A stretch of 64,000 nucleotides of DNA, from NCBI GenBank assembly GCA_023449855.1, contig JAEXHR010000188.1, forward strand, positions 3,478-67,477. The letters run 5' to 3'. The notes beneath the pieces were generated by a model. It saw nothing but the letters and a program-made list of their open reading frames with translations, did no database searches and was not told the DNA's origin. This DNA comes from Pseudomonadota bacterium (lineage in GTDB: Bacteria; Pseudomonadota; Alphaproteobacteria; Rhizobiales; Xanthobacteraceae). Shown here piece by piece: positions 41,501 through 47,412 of the stretch (positions are counted from its first letter, which is position 1; each line of letters starts with the position of its first letter). The position numbers were made by a program, and so were the translations under genes.

Positions 41501-42635
41501 GCAGTTGCGGCAGCGTGAATTCCTGGTGAAGGATGTGTATTTCAACGAACTCGCGTCCACCGCCGATCCGAAGAGCCCGTCCTACCTGAAATATTCGCGC
41601 GGCTATGCGGCGGTCAACACGCTGTTCCCGTCGTCCCTCGGCTATACCGCCAACGCCCTCGAAGGTGGTGCGGGCGACAATGCCCGTATCGCCACTGGCG
41701 ATCTGGACCTGCGCCTTGCGGCCATCGAAACCATGTTCGGCGGCGACGTCAGCATTCTCGGCCCGGGCGGGCGCGTGGTGGCCGGCTCCGCCGTGGCCAC
41801 CAGCCAGCAGATTGCGCGGCGTGCCTATGAAGGCGGTCGGTTACATGCGGGCGGCGCGCCGTATTCCGATGTGCCGACGGTGATGCGCAGCATTCCCGCC
41901 GGCTACGAAGGCGTGCTGACCCTGCGCGGCGGCGATATCTTCAGCTTCGCCAATGGCGATGTGCTACTCAACCAGAGCCGAGTGTTCACCCAGCAGGGCG
42001 GCGACATCAAGATGTGGTCGTCCAATGGTGACCTCAATGCCGGGCAGGGGCCGAAGACCAGCGTCAATTTCCCGCCCATCGTTGCCCACAGCGACCAGAA
42101 TGCAGTCGTGACGGTGGATGTGCTGGGCGGCGTCACCGGCGCGGGCATCGCGGCGCTGAAATCGACGCCCGATGCGCCGGATGCCGATGTCTATCTGATT
42201 GCGCCGCGCGGCAAGGTGGATGCGGGCGATGCAGGCGTGCGCGTTTCGGGGAATCTGTCGGTCGCAGCTCTCGTCGTCATCAACGCCGATAATTTCAAAG
42301 TCGGCGGCGCTGCGACCGGCGTACCGATGGTAGCTGCGCCGAATGTGTCAGGCCTGTCGGCGGCGACGAATGCCAACACGGCCACACAGCAGACGGGAGT
42401 CCCGGGACAGGGTAACGCCAATGCGGTGCCTTCGGTCATCATTGTCGAAGTGCTGGGCTATGGCGGCGGCGAGCCGGAGGCGCCCCAGCGCGACGAGCGG
42501 GAGCGGCGCCGGCAACAGGAAGATAGCCGCAAGCAGGATCCCAACAGTCGCATCCAGATCGTCGGTGCGGGCGTAGACTCAGAAGAAGAAGCGCTACAGT
42601 TGGCTGATGAGAGAGCAGAGCAGATTGGCCGGTAG
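29580..42635 (+). CDS. Giant TpsA-type filamentous haemagglutinin-like exoprotein (DUF3739 family), copy 3
   Basis: 4351 aa. I start at ATG 29580 with GGGAAG just upstream; this gives a clean signal peptide (LLAGVSAMVVAIA, cleavage near SVSA/RPLNGG) matching copy 2. ATG 29529 would add 17 polar residues. An Ala-rich linker precedes the TPS domain with NRNGI at 222-226 and 'FNVGARTTLTFDQQGNSNW'. The beta-helix is more diverged than that of copies 1 and 2, with a Gly/Ser linker (38611-38660) in its second half. DUF3739 with helical insert lies at about 41318-41634; the C-terminal SVIIVEVLGYGGG (4285-4297) and a charged tail are conserved. I saw no cysteine in it, unlike copies 1 and 2. It is presumably exported through a TpsB encoded elsewhere and controlled by the set at 27094-29456. 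Confidence 0.95.
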   Translation: MTIRIFADRRSAQLSSMRSGRMGRQALLAGVSAMVVAIATSDSVSARPLNGGSGAMPATTNAATGSIAAAQEAAAAVRRSQDSLLRANQAIQALRVQQAAAAAVARSAASAVPNGLGIGALNPVTDPRLSAQDATGLKTWEGAALPTATIAGDGRVDVNIRQTQSNAILSWDSFNVGARTTLTFDQQGNSNWVALNRVVGNGAAPSRILGSIKADGTVLVINRNGIVFGGGAQINVGSLMASSLDVGPATMIPSGGSSAAATTIAQRNQTFLQYGLLGYADSKPGGDVSTFSALQGTTGQGAVKIEAGAAIATSRSDGLLLFMAPQVLNDGHLSAPKGQVVLAAGTGIELTRATGAADSANPNVRGVLVKAFDYLGASSPIFQGFYAWNKSNGLIEAAQGNITLTTAENGSRSVNVGGNVTQVLKPGGAITNDGVLSSSTSVSRNGSIIINGGDIRLSSGSVISIGADAGAETIPQDAASLANFKPSDIRIGSGSANIEMQSGALLSAPSANVTFGAASGATVSGQNNTTSVVTSSIFIDKGATIDIAGLTDVLVPASRNEIVIAPVKGNELRDAPLYRLGFLNGATIYLDPRLSGVRDDGVAWIGSPLIDAASYYALAGVGATELMTNGGNLTLGATTYNATTTAGVTGPVSGGAASSVVVKSGAVINMSGGWVHYEAGTVRTTRLISASGRIVNIGQANPSDIYVGIANGFVVDHERWGVKEFYTSIFDRNSRYESAYSEGRDAGSLTLKAAAAVLDASIHGDAYTGERQRANAKAGSGKPVVYGDKRAVQGAASELPVGGMLLVQMDSGGSNVAIGHDPAPLADRVLPPERLETFVLSDRTISDAGLSQVAVYSSGSITVAPNARVSLNPGGVFDAFAGRNIRIDGNISAPGGKVLLETYYGVGSIFRPIAASSGSFDITVAGDISVAGRWVNDFGQTEFDPLGSAWLNGGTISMYVASRIVKIDGPAGASDWGLVNYGSPGSTATATDISGSILIGSDARLNLAGGGRIDRAGKLTATAKGGNLSLRSDAAYFQISNDPNYDYGRFRVATTSSSTSLPAIVINPDRINARIVVDPRAIEAHGFGGGGSFTLVTPEVAFGDGMPTTGTLLPFDFFSSAGFANYNITSYKTDLNPSLFNNGKGGYDAVLATQTLTVAAGQTLLLTQSMLPSLLDANQMAALRALKTGGDLRSVLSPVIPTEAWDAKPVALNLGGLLELHVAPGGRILGAAGSSLTVPKLFNEGSIRLPGGTITQLLVLPSMYAGGFNNTPANDGAVHALSEIFSVGSDGLIDPNGLNAKGLKAPTGRVLTNQEVAGDQFNNFKRAIYLLGLLDADQGIVLAPGSVTDLSGTAISNPRATGPDRSPLVTGRIVGGGTVASPAGSQAGISLFYEQRGSIFAAAKVAGWRLPETIVAQPGSMLDLSGAAATFETLAGGSNMFVRGDRMDVPMWSDAGMLMAGNGAILGGADIRAMGGAAQANGGTLAMLDPLLAQHDPAVPALNVISADMIAHAGFDTLTAISSVGSLGNASVALRRGFILQGRSYNGLIGIAADADPLLPVMRSTGRLEIATPYIGITSAIDTITNPNVGIVGSGSIVLKAEQIDITGAVLFDRSVASAVLQVSGDIRLTGVQQWQRTYVPSFVPSAYTLQGALAVNGDLSFIAGQVYPSTGSSFVISSTAANGTISFARSGTETPPNPYSAGGNLAIYAANLRQGGIIRVPFGTLTLGGNAAYTKTVGSTVTTFAPATQNVTLLDGSITGVSAGGLIIPYGVTTDQKEWYFAPTSLEALSGPPVKVMQIAGASIAIKAGATVDLSGGGDVYAYEFIPGTGGSRDVLDRFNADQYSGNKGYQYADGRQVYAIVPGLAAPAALYDPLYSADYGNLYSASAAGRRVWLEAAPGLATGWHTLLPAKYAMLPGGMRVVEQSANSAMRSFAARTADGTILVSGHYGDAFANTSLADQKIFTVQTQDTFRQYSRIAITSGDAIARSLAASSSALTPRLAVDAARLVLNPVNALTIDATLSASAAAGGRGSQVDIGGRHFSIVSHLSDAPANGTIRITADSLTRMNAGSLLIGGIRTDNADGTTSLNITAQIILVANDAAHPLSAPEIVLAVDDQITGTAQSRITLMDGATLIATGTLADRRDGNYVIDGRVTSAVVNFNTRYFNPLVTAEGALVRVANGPERLVSRLKDAQTPVGPAAALVVGNIIAKGEVIGFDTSGTITLPGSAALQARSISLGAPKIAFTAGSAATGTVIITPQLQAVLAQGERLTLHAQSTIGFDDGAYRFDAINLDAQNIVALQGGQVSISAEHLGLGNSSGTTGTPTGGSGALQIAAQDITFGAGVSATSGFGSLRLAATNGVFGTGKGGGLDVGAAGFTIVTPYIGDRALTATGTEQATDFTLRSTGTLVITDAGLPHGQTKALAGIPGSSLSIDGGDIAVSGTHLRATAGTLALRATGSIALSNGALLETPGYEKTFGDSADSITRASPGGALTLMAQGSVGISLGNATLSVGGQGIGGTLTLSTPNGVTDLANAVLIGAGSNGGGVFALDTAGAVDLFALNNRVGTLGFTGGFDLRTRNGDIVLAAGQVLRSGAVTLTADGGHVVIGGSIDTSGVNGGDIALYGMRGVSLLASARLDASAAGYAADDTRQAKAGNVTLGTDFIPGTAVTQTDGSITGSSGTIRVAADARIDVAAKRPGERLVRILRNGTVYYQVASADQGGVVSLRAPVVGNTVDVKVESAASVVGARAVELEGFKRWDLAAVAASGLYSGVTNVGGTIGLDVAAGLDTAKADGTFTTVAGLNFLGDYGIGTVAKFTRDFDIAAVYADLGGLSALPTFRARPGVDLVHSGDIQLNSNWNLGAGSVNVTAALAAGVMRTDALTGRAYVVAGREGELLANYTTMTHRTGGRITGAAPAVNLRAGGHLRIKGSITDGFFQFRDQYDPTYQGALNGIASDMMLQLLGGDPYDPAFPYVDWLTYTTAANPFINFETRFFDSLNYNGEAIDQLVASGGGGGSGGGPVPYVPYNALGNSAAAQSSGPGGVGDALASAVVFPRLPDGRTAGSSTYRLIAGAALGSADPMRLSGTGIGSLSVDGPKPVNLVVNNASLPGRFLIELYNWSDFGQTGDTFVAGESDFADYLKNLFPNATDDTAISLPYATAIPAPLQAFISTTLAANPNAPIKLWQPQRPAWYPNYREVTMTVGLFSQFLAQNPNGFASGAGSSGGGTATIPLIRQTMIRTGDGSISMAAAADLDLRGSPAPVYLNRNGTIGSAPTLNAAGTSNQAQQLGGPAIYTAGHIADTTSRTLTDPVTGRAVSIDPATFLPAASVFAAPLRYDYGKTGQSQSSDLGVVLADAVLLEGGGDLRISAGRDVLGRRDRALQWTATGPRIAAAGSSDQPWRIGSIGDATFAAINPQLFREGLAVLGGGNLVIAAGRDVSDISTIVDTSMVTATALPDGSTSTRALLSFGGGNLMLDAGRDILGGRIDVASGTAKLDAGRHVADAVSIITGVKNETYYDTGNVQRIRYVYNLLADQLRLRVADATIGIAAGGSITLQGIAALGGSPLSAGNSTPAVRTAIDNIYGFYSPYSGLDLLSNGGITITNDGQVSGGQILFNDLLAVTSVEGKRDTAIYPGSLTVASIAGDVGLRAGGANVARTIVMAPSTHGQLQILAGGHIAPTNIAMLDSDPGQLPGLFSTYLNSDNKISGGIRFDFPVVYSTTSDYALGLLHNQIATHGGDPQPAYVFAGRDIGTAAQGLTLSVPKQARVSAGRDIVNMMFFGQNLDKADITRITAGRDITATTRLAQPQTSIIVEPFGYQSVFGAPLPALQGNMIMLGGPGDLFVESGRHLGPFLNSAVSLDYLPRVPNVFAAVTDLRTFGGGILSVGNQRNPYLAPEGADIHVMFGTGKGADFDGLREAYVKPGSDAHAFGGYGERLVQWMQQHAAAALQDRYGRDHVSADEAYAVFVMLPQLRQREFLVKDVYFNELASTADPKSPSYLKYSRGYAAVNTLFPSSLGYTANALEGGAGDNARIATGDLDLRLAAIETMFGGDVSILGPGGRVVAGSAVATSQQIARRAYEGGRLHAGGAPYSDVPTVMRSIPAGYEGVLTLRGGDIFSFANGDVLLNQSRVFTQQGGDIKMWSSNGDLNAGQGPKTSVNFPPIVAHSDQNAVVTVDVLGGVTGAGIAALKSTPDAPDADVYLIAPRGKVDAGDAGVRVSGNLSVAALVVINADNFKVGGAATGVPMVAAPNVSGLSAATNANTATQQTGVPGQGNANAVPSVIIVEVLGYGGGEPEAPQRDERERRRQQEDSRKQDPNSRIQIVGAGVDSEEEALQLADERAEQIGR

Positions 42636-42707
42636 CGATAGGCGCAGTTTGAAGTCTACTTCCGGATGAGCCGGACTTCTCTTGGAAAGCTTGGTTGTAA
42701 CAGATCA

Positions 42708-42736
42708 ACGTCCGCATATTGGCGCAAAGCGGACGT
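42708..42736. repeat. Short palindromic repeat, copy 3 (between exoprotein copy 3 and the dnaE2 relic)
   Basis: 29 bases with perfect 8-base arms ACGTCCGC / GCGGACGT and a loop ending GGCGCAAA. It starts 72 bases after the exoprotein stop. Recognisable dnaE2 sequence begins immediately after it, so the element marks the breakpoint of that relic. Confidence 0.75.
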
Positions 42737-42740
42737 TTGA

Positions 42741-43300
42741 CCGCGGCAAGCGAGGTCGTGGAGGACCATCGGCGTGTAGGACTCACCTTCCGCGTCCGTC
42801 CGGTCGCGTTCCTGCGTGATGTACTCGGCGCGAAGCATATCGCCATCTGTATGGAAGCTATGTCGGCTCGCGACGGCAATTGGCTTACGGCGGCAGACAT
42901 TGTTCTCGTCCGTCAGCAGCCGGTATCTGCAAAGGGGGCGTTCATAACGATCGACGATGAAATCGGTGTGGCCAATCTTGTAATCTGGCCGTCGCTGTAT
43001 GAAAGCGAGCGCCGGATCATCCTTGGGGAATCGATGATTGCCATTCAGAGTCTTATCCAGCGGGAAGGGGGAGATCGTGCAACTAGCGGCGCGGCAATTG
43101 ACCGACATGTCGCAGGTATTGCAGGCGTCGGCGAGCCCGACCAAAACTTCCCGCTTCCTCACGGCCACGGCGAAGAACTCCAGCAGGGCGGCTCAACCGA
43201 CGTGCGTGGCCGACCACCGAAGGGACTCGGGACGCACAACGTCTATATAGCCGATCTACATATCGACCGCCTGCGGCTAAAACCACGGAATTGCCGGTAG
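42741..43300 (+). pseudogene. dnaE2: 3' relic of dnaE2 (error-prone DNA polymerase III alpha), frameshifted
   Basis: The translation matches the C-terminal end of DnaE2: 'VGLTFRVRPVAFLRD', the OB-fold stretch 'LTAADIVLVRQQPVSAKG' and 'ITIDDEIGVANLVIWP', and the tail 'FPLPHGHGEE' ... 'NVYIADLHIDRLRLK'. The middle part (GEIVQLAARQLTDMSQVL) is found only in another frame: an extra G in the run at about 43067-43071 shifts the frame, and a second shift restores it before the tail. All catalytic (PHP and polymerase) domains are absent; about 185 of roughly 1100 residues remain. The open frame starting at 42719 begins in the palindrome and is not a real gene. An automatic annotation might call it an OB-fold protein. 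Confidence 0.8.
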
Positions 43301-43356
43301 AAATTTCGCAACGTGCAGAGTCTAAAAATTTTCGCAAGTACGAGCAGCTACTGCGA

Positions 43357-43527
43357 TTATGATTGTTCGTTCTTGCGGATAGTTGCGATCATCTCCTCCG
43401 CACACCGAACCATTGGCTCACGTTCGATCGCGTCGTCAGGCAGAGTTTTTACCTTTGCCAAGTAGTGTTCCCACACTTCCAATGAATCGAGCGGGCCTGG
43501 CGCATCCAACATACTGTAAAATCTCAC
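43357..43527 (-). CDS. Small hypothetical protein, 56 aa
   Basis: The frame is open further upstream, but GTG 43527 has an excellent AGGAG six bases before it (43534-43538), and the composition changes there. The product reads 'MLDAPGPLDSLEVWEHYLAK' near the start, then a charged helical end ('CAEEMIATIRKNEQS'). It is acidic and soluble with no domain I can name. It lies downstream of the truncated recombinase on the same strand in a mobile region. I believe it is a real small gene mainly because of the ribosome site and the protein-like composition. Confidence 0.5.
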   Translation of the reverse strand: MRFYSMLDAPGPLDSLEVWEHYLAKVKTLPDDAIEREPMVRCAEEMIATIRKNEQS

Positions 43528-43533
43528 TAGATA

Positions 43534-43538
43534 CTCCT
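43534..43538 (-). promoter_or_regulatory. Ribosome binding site (AGGAG) for the 56-aa gene
   Basis: AGGAG on the minus strand, 6 bases before GTG 43527. It decides the start over the longer frame that opens at 43629. Confidence 0.55.
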
Positions 43539-43713
43539 GGTGCTGATTCCGCGTAACCAACCGAAATTGGTTACGATCATGGTTCCGGCAAGTTCGAGAC
43601 TTCCGCAGGCTTAATTTCTCGACCCGCAATGACCTACGGCGGTCAAAGACGTTTGATGTTGCCGCATTTCGTGACGCAATGCAGAGTCCGAAAACTCACT
43701 CGTCACAAGAGTG

Positions 43714-44781
43714 CTAAATCCCACCAAGGAGCCGCTCTTGAATTCGTTCGGCGGAGCGTTGGTCTGCGTCGGCATCCGAGAATAAGTGTCCATATACGTC
43801 GTACGTTAATTGGATTGTGCTATGTCCCGTCAATGTTTGGATTCGTTTTGGGTTCTTGCCTTCCTCGATCCATAAACTTGCGCACGCATGTCGTAGGGCG
43901 TGCATACCGTACTTCGGGAAAATTCGAGCTATTGGCTCGCCGTTCTTGTCTGTAACCATTTCCGTAAGTGTGATTCCTGCGGCGACTTGAATCGGACCGA
44001 AACCACGATCCAATAGGTTGGCATGGCTCTCGACCTTGCCAATGCCGTTGGGGAAGGCGAGGCCTAGGTCGCCGCGCGGGCATGCCAGTTTCCACTCGCG
44101 CAACGCATTGAGCGCAATAGGGGCTATCGGGATGGAGCGATAAGCGGATTTAGACTTCAGTTTTCCGATGATATGGGAGGCATCCGCGCGCTGCGTAACG
44201 CTGATCTGCTTGCCATCGAAGTCGATGTCAGCCCATCTGAGGCCACGGAGCTCGCTGGCGCGTAACCCGCAAAAGATTGCCGTTAAAATCAGCGGGCGCC
44301 ATCTATGTGTGGCGCCTTCAACGATGGCCTTCAGCTCGGCTTTGGTCGGTATTTCGGGGCGGGGATCGTCACGCTCTGGAAGGTCCAACTCGATCCCGAC
44401 GGTCGGTGCTGTGGCAGCAAGGCCGCGTCTACGCGCCTCCTTGAAAATTGCGCCCAGAGATCGAACGACCCGCTTCACCATTTCGGGCGATCGTCCGGCG
44501 CAACAGATCTCGATCTCGAAGATCTTGCAAAAGCGACACTTCGGGCTGCGATCAATAATGTACCGGACGATTGCCACATCGCAACGCGTCTCATGATCGC
44601 GAGCTACGCCGAGAAGATCGATTCTCCTACGACGGTTATTCAGGCTCTTGATGGTCATCTGCCGCTCGATGGCTTTGAGCGTGAACATCAAAGGTTGGCG
44701 ATCGCTCATGCGAACGAACGTCCGCACCGCCAACGAAACATTAAATACTTTGAGAATCTGCCGGCACGCTTGAGAAGCCAA
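43714..44781 (-). CDS. Tyrosine recombinase/phage-type integrase, N-terminus lost
   Basis: The C-terminal catalytic domain is complete: R in 'GLRASELRGLRW', 'HALRHACAS' (HxxR), 'LTGHSTIQLTYDVYGHLF' (H and the nucleophile Y). The core-binding helix 'GRSPEMVKRVVRSLGAIFKE' is also normal. Residues before it (upstream of about 44540) no longer look like an integrase and are antisense to the N-terminal part of the protein on the other strand. So the frame to 44781 is open but not real there: the arm-binding and part of the core-binding domain were cut off. It is probably inactive, or reduced. Relatives integrate into tRNA genes, and a tRNA-Arg lies 2.3 kb to the right. Confidence 0.75.
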   Translation of the reverse strand: MASQACRQILKVFNVSLAVRTFVRMSDRQPLMFTLKAIERQMTIKSLNNRRRRIDLLGVARDHETRCDVAIVRYIIDRSPKCRFCKIFEIEICCAGRSPEMVKRVVRSLGAIFKEARRRGLAATAPTVGIELDLPERDDPRPEIPTKAELKAIVEGATHRWRPLILTAIFCGLRASELRGLRWADIDFDGKQISVTQRADASHIIGKLKSKSAYRSIPIAPIALNALREWKLACPRGDLGLAFPNGIGKVESHANLLDRGFGPIQVAAGITLTEMVTDKNGEPIARIFPKYGMHALRHACASLWIEEGKNPKRIQTLTGHSTIQLTYDVYGHLFSDADADQRSAERIQERLLGGI

Positions 44782-46671
44782 CGAGGCATCGCGCGAGCTT
44801 ACGCGAGTGTGCTTCTGGAAGTCGGCAATCTAGCGGACGCCGCGCGCCTACTTCGGCGTCTCCATGCTGAGGATCCGACGGACGCCTTCATCACCCTGCG
44901 CTTGCTTCAGGCTCTGGATCAGATCCACGACATTCGCGGTGTTGCGGCATTGCTTGCTTCGCTAGATATATCGCGCATGGTCGGCTCACCAGAATACGTC
45001 ATGGCGATCGCCCAGCGGGTATCGCGCGCCAGCCGTCCAGAAATAGCGTATCCGGTCGCGTATGACCTAGTGCGCCGCCATTCGAACAATGCCAGCGTTG
45101 TTCTCGGATATGCGGGTCTGGGTCTGATGCTTGACGCAACTCCGGTGTTTACTGCTTCGGCTGTTGCGATTGGATGCTATGTGGCAATCGAAGCATCGGA
45201 CGGGCAGCGGCAGGAATTTGTGCTCGACGAGGGCAGTGACTTCTTCGGTATACGCGTTCTTTCACCGACTTCGGGCATGGCAACGCGTGTTCTTGGAAAG
45301 CGTCGAGGCGATGTAATAGAGATTCCCAAACTCGGACTGGACCAAGCGGAAAGTTGGACAATTACCGGCGTCGCCAGCAAGTTTCTGCATCTCCATCATC
45401 GTGTTCTTGAGGAATTCGAGACGCGTTTCCCAGACAATCCTGGCATCGCTCGCTTCACATCAGGCGAAGATAATATTGAAACGATACTCGACGTGGTGCG
45501 GCGTGGAGCCGAGCAGAATGTCGAGCGCGTTCGTCTCTATCAGGAGAAAAGTATACCGCTCGCTATTGCGGCGCGGGGCCAGGGCGGAGATGTCGTAGGT
45601 TTTGCTCAATATGTTCTACAGAATGGCGGGAATGTCGTCACCTGCGTCGGCAGTGGCCCTGAGCGTGACCGGGCTCACCTAGTGTCCCATCGGTACCGAG
45701 GGAAAGGCGCCGTACTTGACGCCTACACGGCGTGGACTGCTGCTGAAATTGGTGTGCTCTCTCCGCTCAGCGCATATTTCGGATCCTTACGCACACCGAG
45801 GTCAACGATCGATATGATCGATCGCATGATCCACCGCGCAGACGACGGCCGAGGCCGGGAGCAGATGACGCTCTCTTACCGCGATGGGCAGTTTTACAGG
45901 GATGTGATCACCACCGAATTTCGTGATCGGCAGATTGCCGCTCTCAAGGATATTCGTACCGCCATCGAGGCAGAGTGCGAAGTCGTTCCCGTTATCGTTC
46001 CGGACCAGCTTTCGGAGCCTGCAGAGATGATGTTGAGTGTCGGCGGCAGCAGATTTCTCGATGCCGCATTCCTTGCCGCCGACACCGGCTCAGTTCTGCT
46101 TTCCGACGATCTCAGGTATCGCGACTTTTCTGCATTGGCCGTGCAATCTGAGGCCATCTGGCTTCAGGTCGCGCTGGCAGCCGCATGTGACAACAAGAAA
46201 CTCACTTTTATGGAGTACGCCAAAGCTGTAGGAGGACTCGCGGCACGCGGCCACGAACATATCGCTCTTACAGGGCCGTTGCTTTACGCAATTGTCCGCC
46301 AAGATGCGGATGGGTTTCCATTACTGCGCGCATCATTGCGATTTCTGGCTGGTCCAAAAGCTGAAATGCAATCGCATTTCTCCGTGTTCGCAGATTTTCT
46401 AAGTTTGTTGTGGCCGCCGACACGTGATTTCCCGATACCCAAAGCCCAAGCCGTGACGGGTCTCGCAATGAATGCGATGCTCGTACACAGAAAAGCTGAT
46501 TGGGTCTCGACGCTAACGGCGATAATCTCCCGCAGCGGCAGTGGACGTAACGTAGGGTTCGCGCGCTATCTGAGGGAATGGCTCGACGGGCACTTCATCA
46601 AGGCCAACGATTTAGCGCGCCGAGAGCTGTCCAGAGATCGGAGCAGGGTCAAGAAGAGACCCAAGGATTGA
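44593..46671 (+). CDS. TPR / GreAB-C-like / PIN-domain protein, probably N-terminally truncated
   Basis: The open frame runs from 44305, but its first part is antisense to the recombinase and does not look like protein; plausible sequence starts at about 44505, and the first ATG after that is 44593 (692 aa). Order of parts: helical TPR-like repeats ('ARAYASVLLEVGNLADAARL', 'LRLLQALDQI'); a beta-rich part like the C-terminal domain of GreA/GreB ('SPTSGMATRVLGKRRGDVIE', about 45130-45400); then a PIN-like nuclease domain, with 'AVLDAYTAWTAAEIGVLSPL' at its start and 'VLLSDDLRYRDF' carrying the late acidic residues. This matches the layout known as PIN-TPR-GreABC (domain recognition by eye). PIN domains are metal-dependent RNases. 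It is head-to-head with the broken recombinase. Confidence 0.6.
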   Translation: MIASYAEKIDSPTTVIQALDGHLPLDGFEREHQRLAIAHANERPHRQRNIKYFENLPARLRSQRGIARAYASVLLEVGNLADAARLLRRLHAEDPTDAFITLRLLQALDQIHDIRGVAALLASLDISRMVGSPEYVMAIAQRVSRASRPEIAYPVAYDLVRRHSNNASVVLGYAGLGLMLDATPVFTASAVAIGCYVAIEASDGQRQEFVLDEGSDFFGIRVLSPTSGMATRVLGKRRGDVIEIPKLGLDQAESWTITGVASKFLHLHHRVLEEFETRFPDNPGIARFTSGEDNIETILDVVRRGAEQNVERVRLYQEKSIPLAIAARGQGGDVVGFAQYVLQNGGNVVTCVGSGPERDRAHLVSHRYRGKGAVLDAYTAWTAAEIGVLSPLSAYFGSLRTPRSTIDMIDRMIHRADDGRGREQMTLSYRDGQFYRDVITTEFRDRQIAALKDIRTAIEAECEVVPVIVPDQLSEPAEMMLSVGGSRFLDAAFLAADTGSVLLSDDLRYRDFSALAVQSEAIWLQVALAAACDNKKLTFMEYAKAVGGLAARGHEHIALTGPLLYAIVRQDADGFPLLRASLRFLAGPKAEMQSHFSVFADFLSLLWPPTRDFPIPKAQAVTGLAMNAMLVHRKADWVSTLTAIISRSGSGRNVGFARYLREWLDGHFIKANDLARRELSRDRSRVKKRPKD

Positions 46672-47055
46672 AGCATATATCAGCGTGTCGTGGTGGGGGT
46701 ACGCGATCGTGGGCGAGGTTGCCTCGACTATAGCTTCACCGCTGGCTGTCGGATTCCCGAGGGATCATGATCGTGTTGATATTCGAACCGTTGGTCGTCG
46801 GCGGCGAAATGAATTGCGTAATCATCGACCGCTAAGAAATCACGACTGCGACGGTCGATAGTTACGTTTCGGTCATTGCTGTTTTTGAGCACAATCCACG
46901 AACATCCATGTTGCGCCCGTGTTGCATGAAATGGTCGGGACTAAACGGGAAAGCCTGAAATTTAAGGGGGTTAAAGAAAACAGGACGCAACGCGCAAATC
47001 GTCAAAAGAACGAACGTGGTCCGGCGGCAAGGGGCTGATATCGTGAGATAATTTG
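46672..47055. other. Intergenic region between the PIN protein and tRNA-Arg
   Basis: About 385 bases with no gene on either strand. It abuts the 3' end of the tRNA and is A/T-richer than its surroundings, including a run of G and A near 46963-46980. I searched the region to the left by eye for a second copy of the tRNA 3' end (a left attachment site) and did not find one. Confidence 0.55.
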
Positions 47056-47132
47056 TGGCGATCCCAGCAGGACTCGAACCTGCAACCCGCGGAGTAGAAA
47101 TCCGCTACTCTATCCAGTTGAGCTATGGGACC
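47056..47132 (-). tRNA. tRNA-Arg, anticodon UCU
   Basis: Cloverleaf on the minus strand: acceptor GGTCCCA pairs with TGGGATC (one G-U), D arm with AGCTCAACTGGATAGAG, anticodon stem GCGGA/TCCGC with loop TTTCTAC giving anticodon TCT, T arm GCAGG TTCGAGT CCTGC, discriminator G, and an encoded CCA (47056-47058). It reads AGA codons. Its 3' end points toward the recombinase gene, as expected for an integration target. Confidence 0.95.
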
Positions 47133-47412
47133 GTTGGGGCGTTCATAGCATGCCCTTATGAAAAATCAGCCCCCGGGCCAAGCCTGTTCCGAACCGTTTT
47201 CCCCGTGGATACGACATAAGGGCGGCGAGGTGGCTTTGCCATTTCCGTGACCGGTCTTCATCATGTGTCGGGCGACGCCCTGCGCATGGCGTTCTGGATG
47301 CGATCCCGTCGTCCGCGGGCCATCGTCCAGAACCGGCCCAGGCCATCAGTCCGTCACCAATTTGCGCAAATCTGGGCGCCGAGCGGCGTTCGTCCGTGCA
47401 GGGGAGTCTACC

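Noticed and set aside
43038..43250. 70-codon + frame inside the dnaE2 relic
   Set aside because: It contains real DnaE2-like residues but only because of frameshifts; it is part of the pseudogene, not a separate gene.
46672..47055. Possible attachment site pair flanking the tRNA-Arg island
   Set aside because: I could not find a second copy of the tRNA 3' end to the left within the window, so island borders cannot be set.
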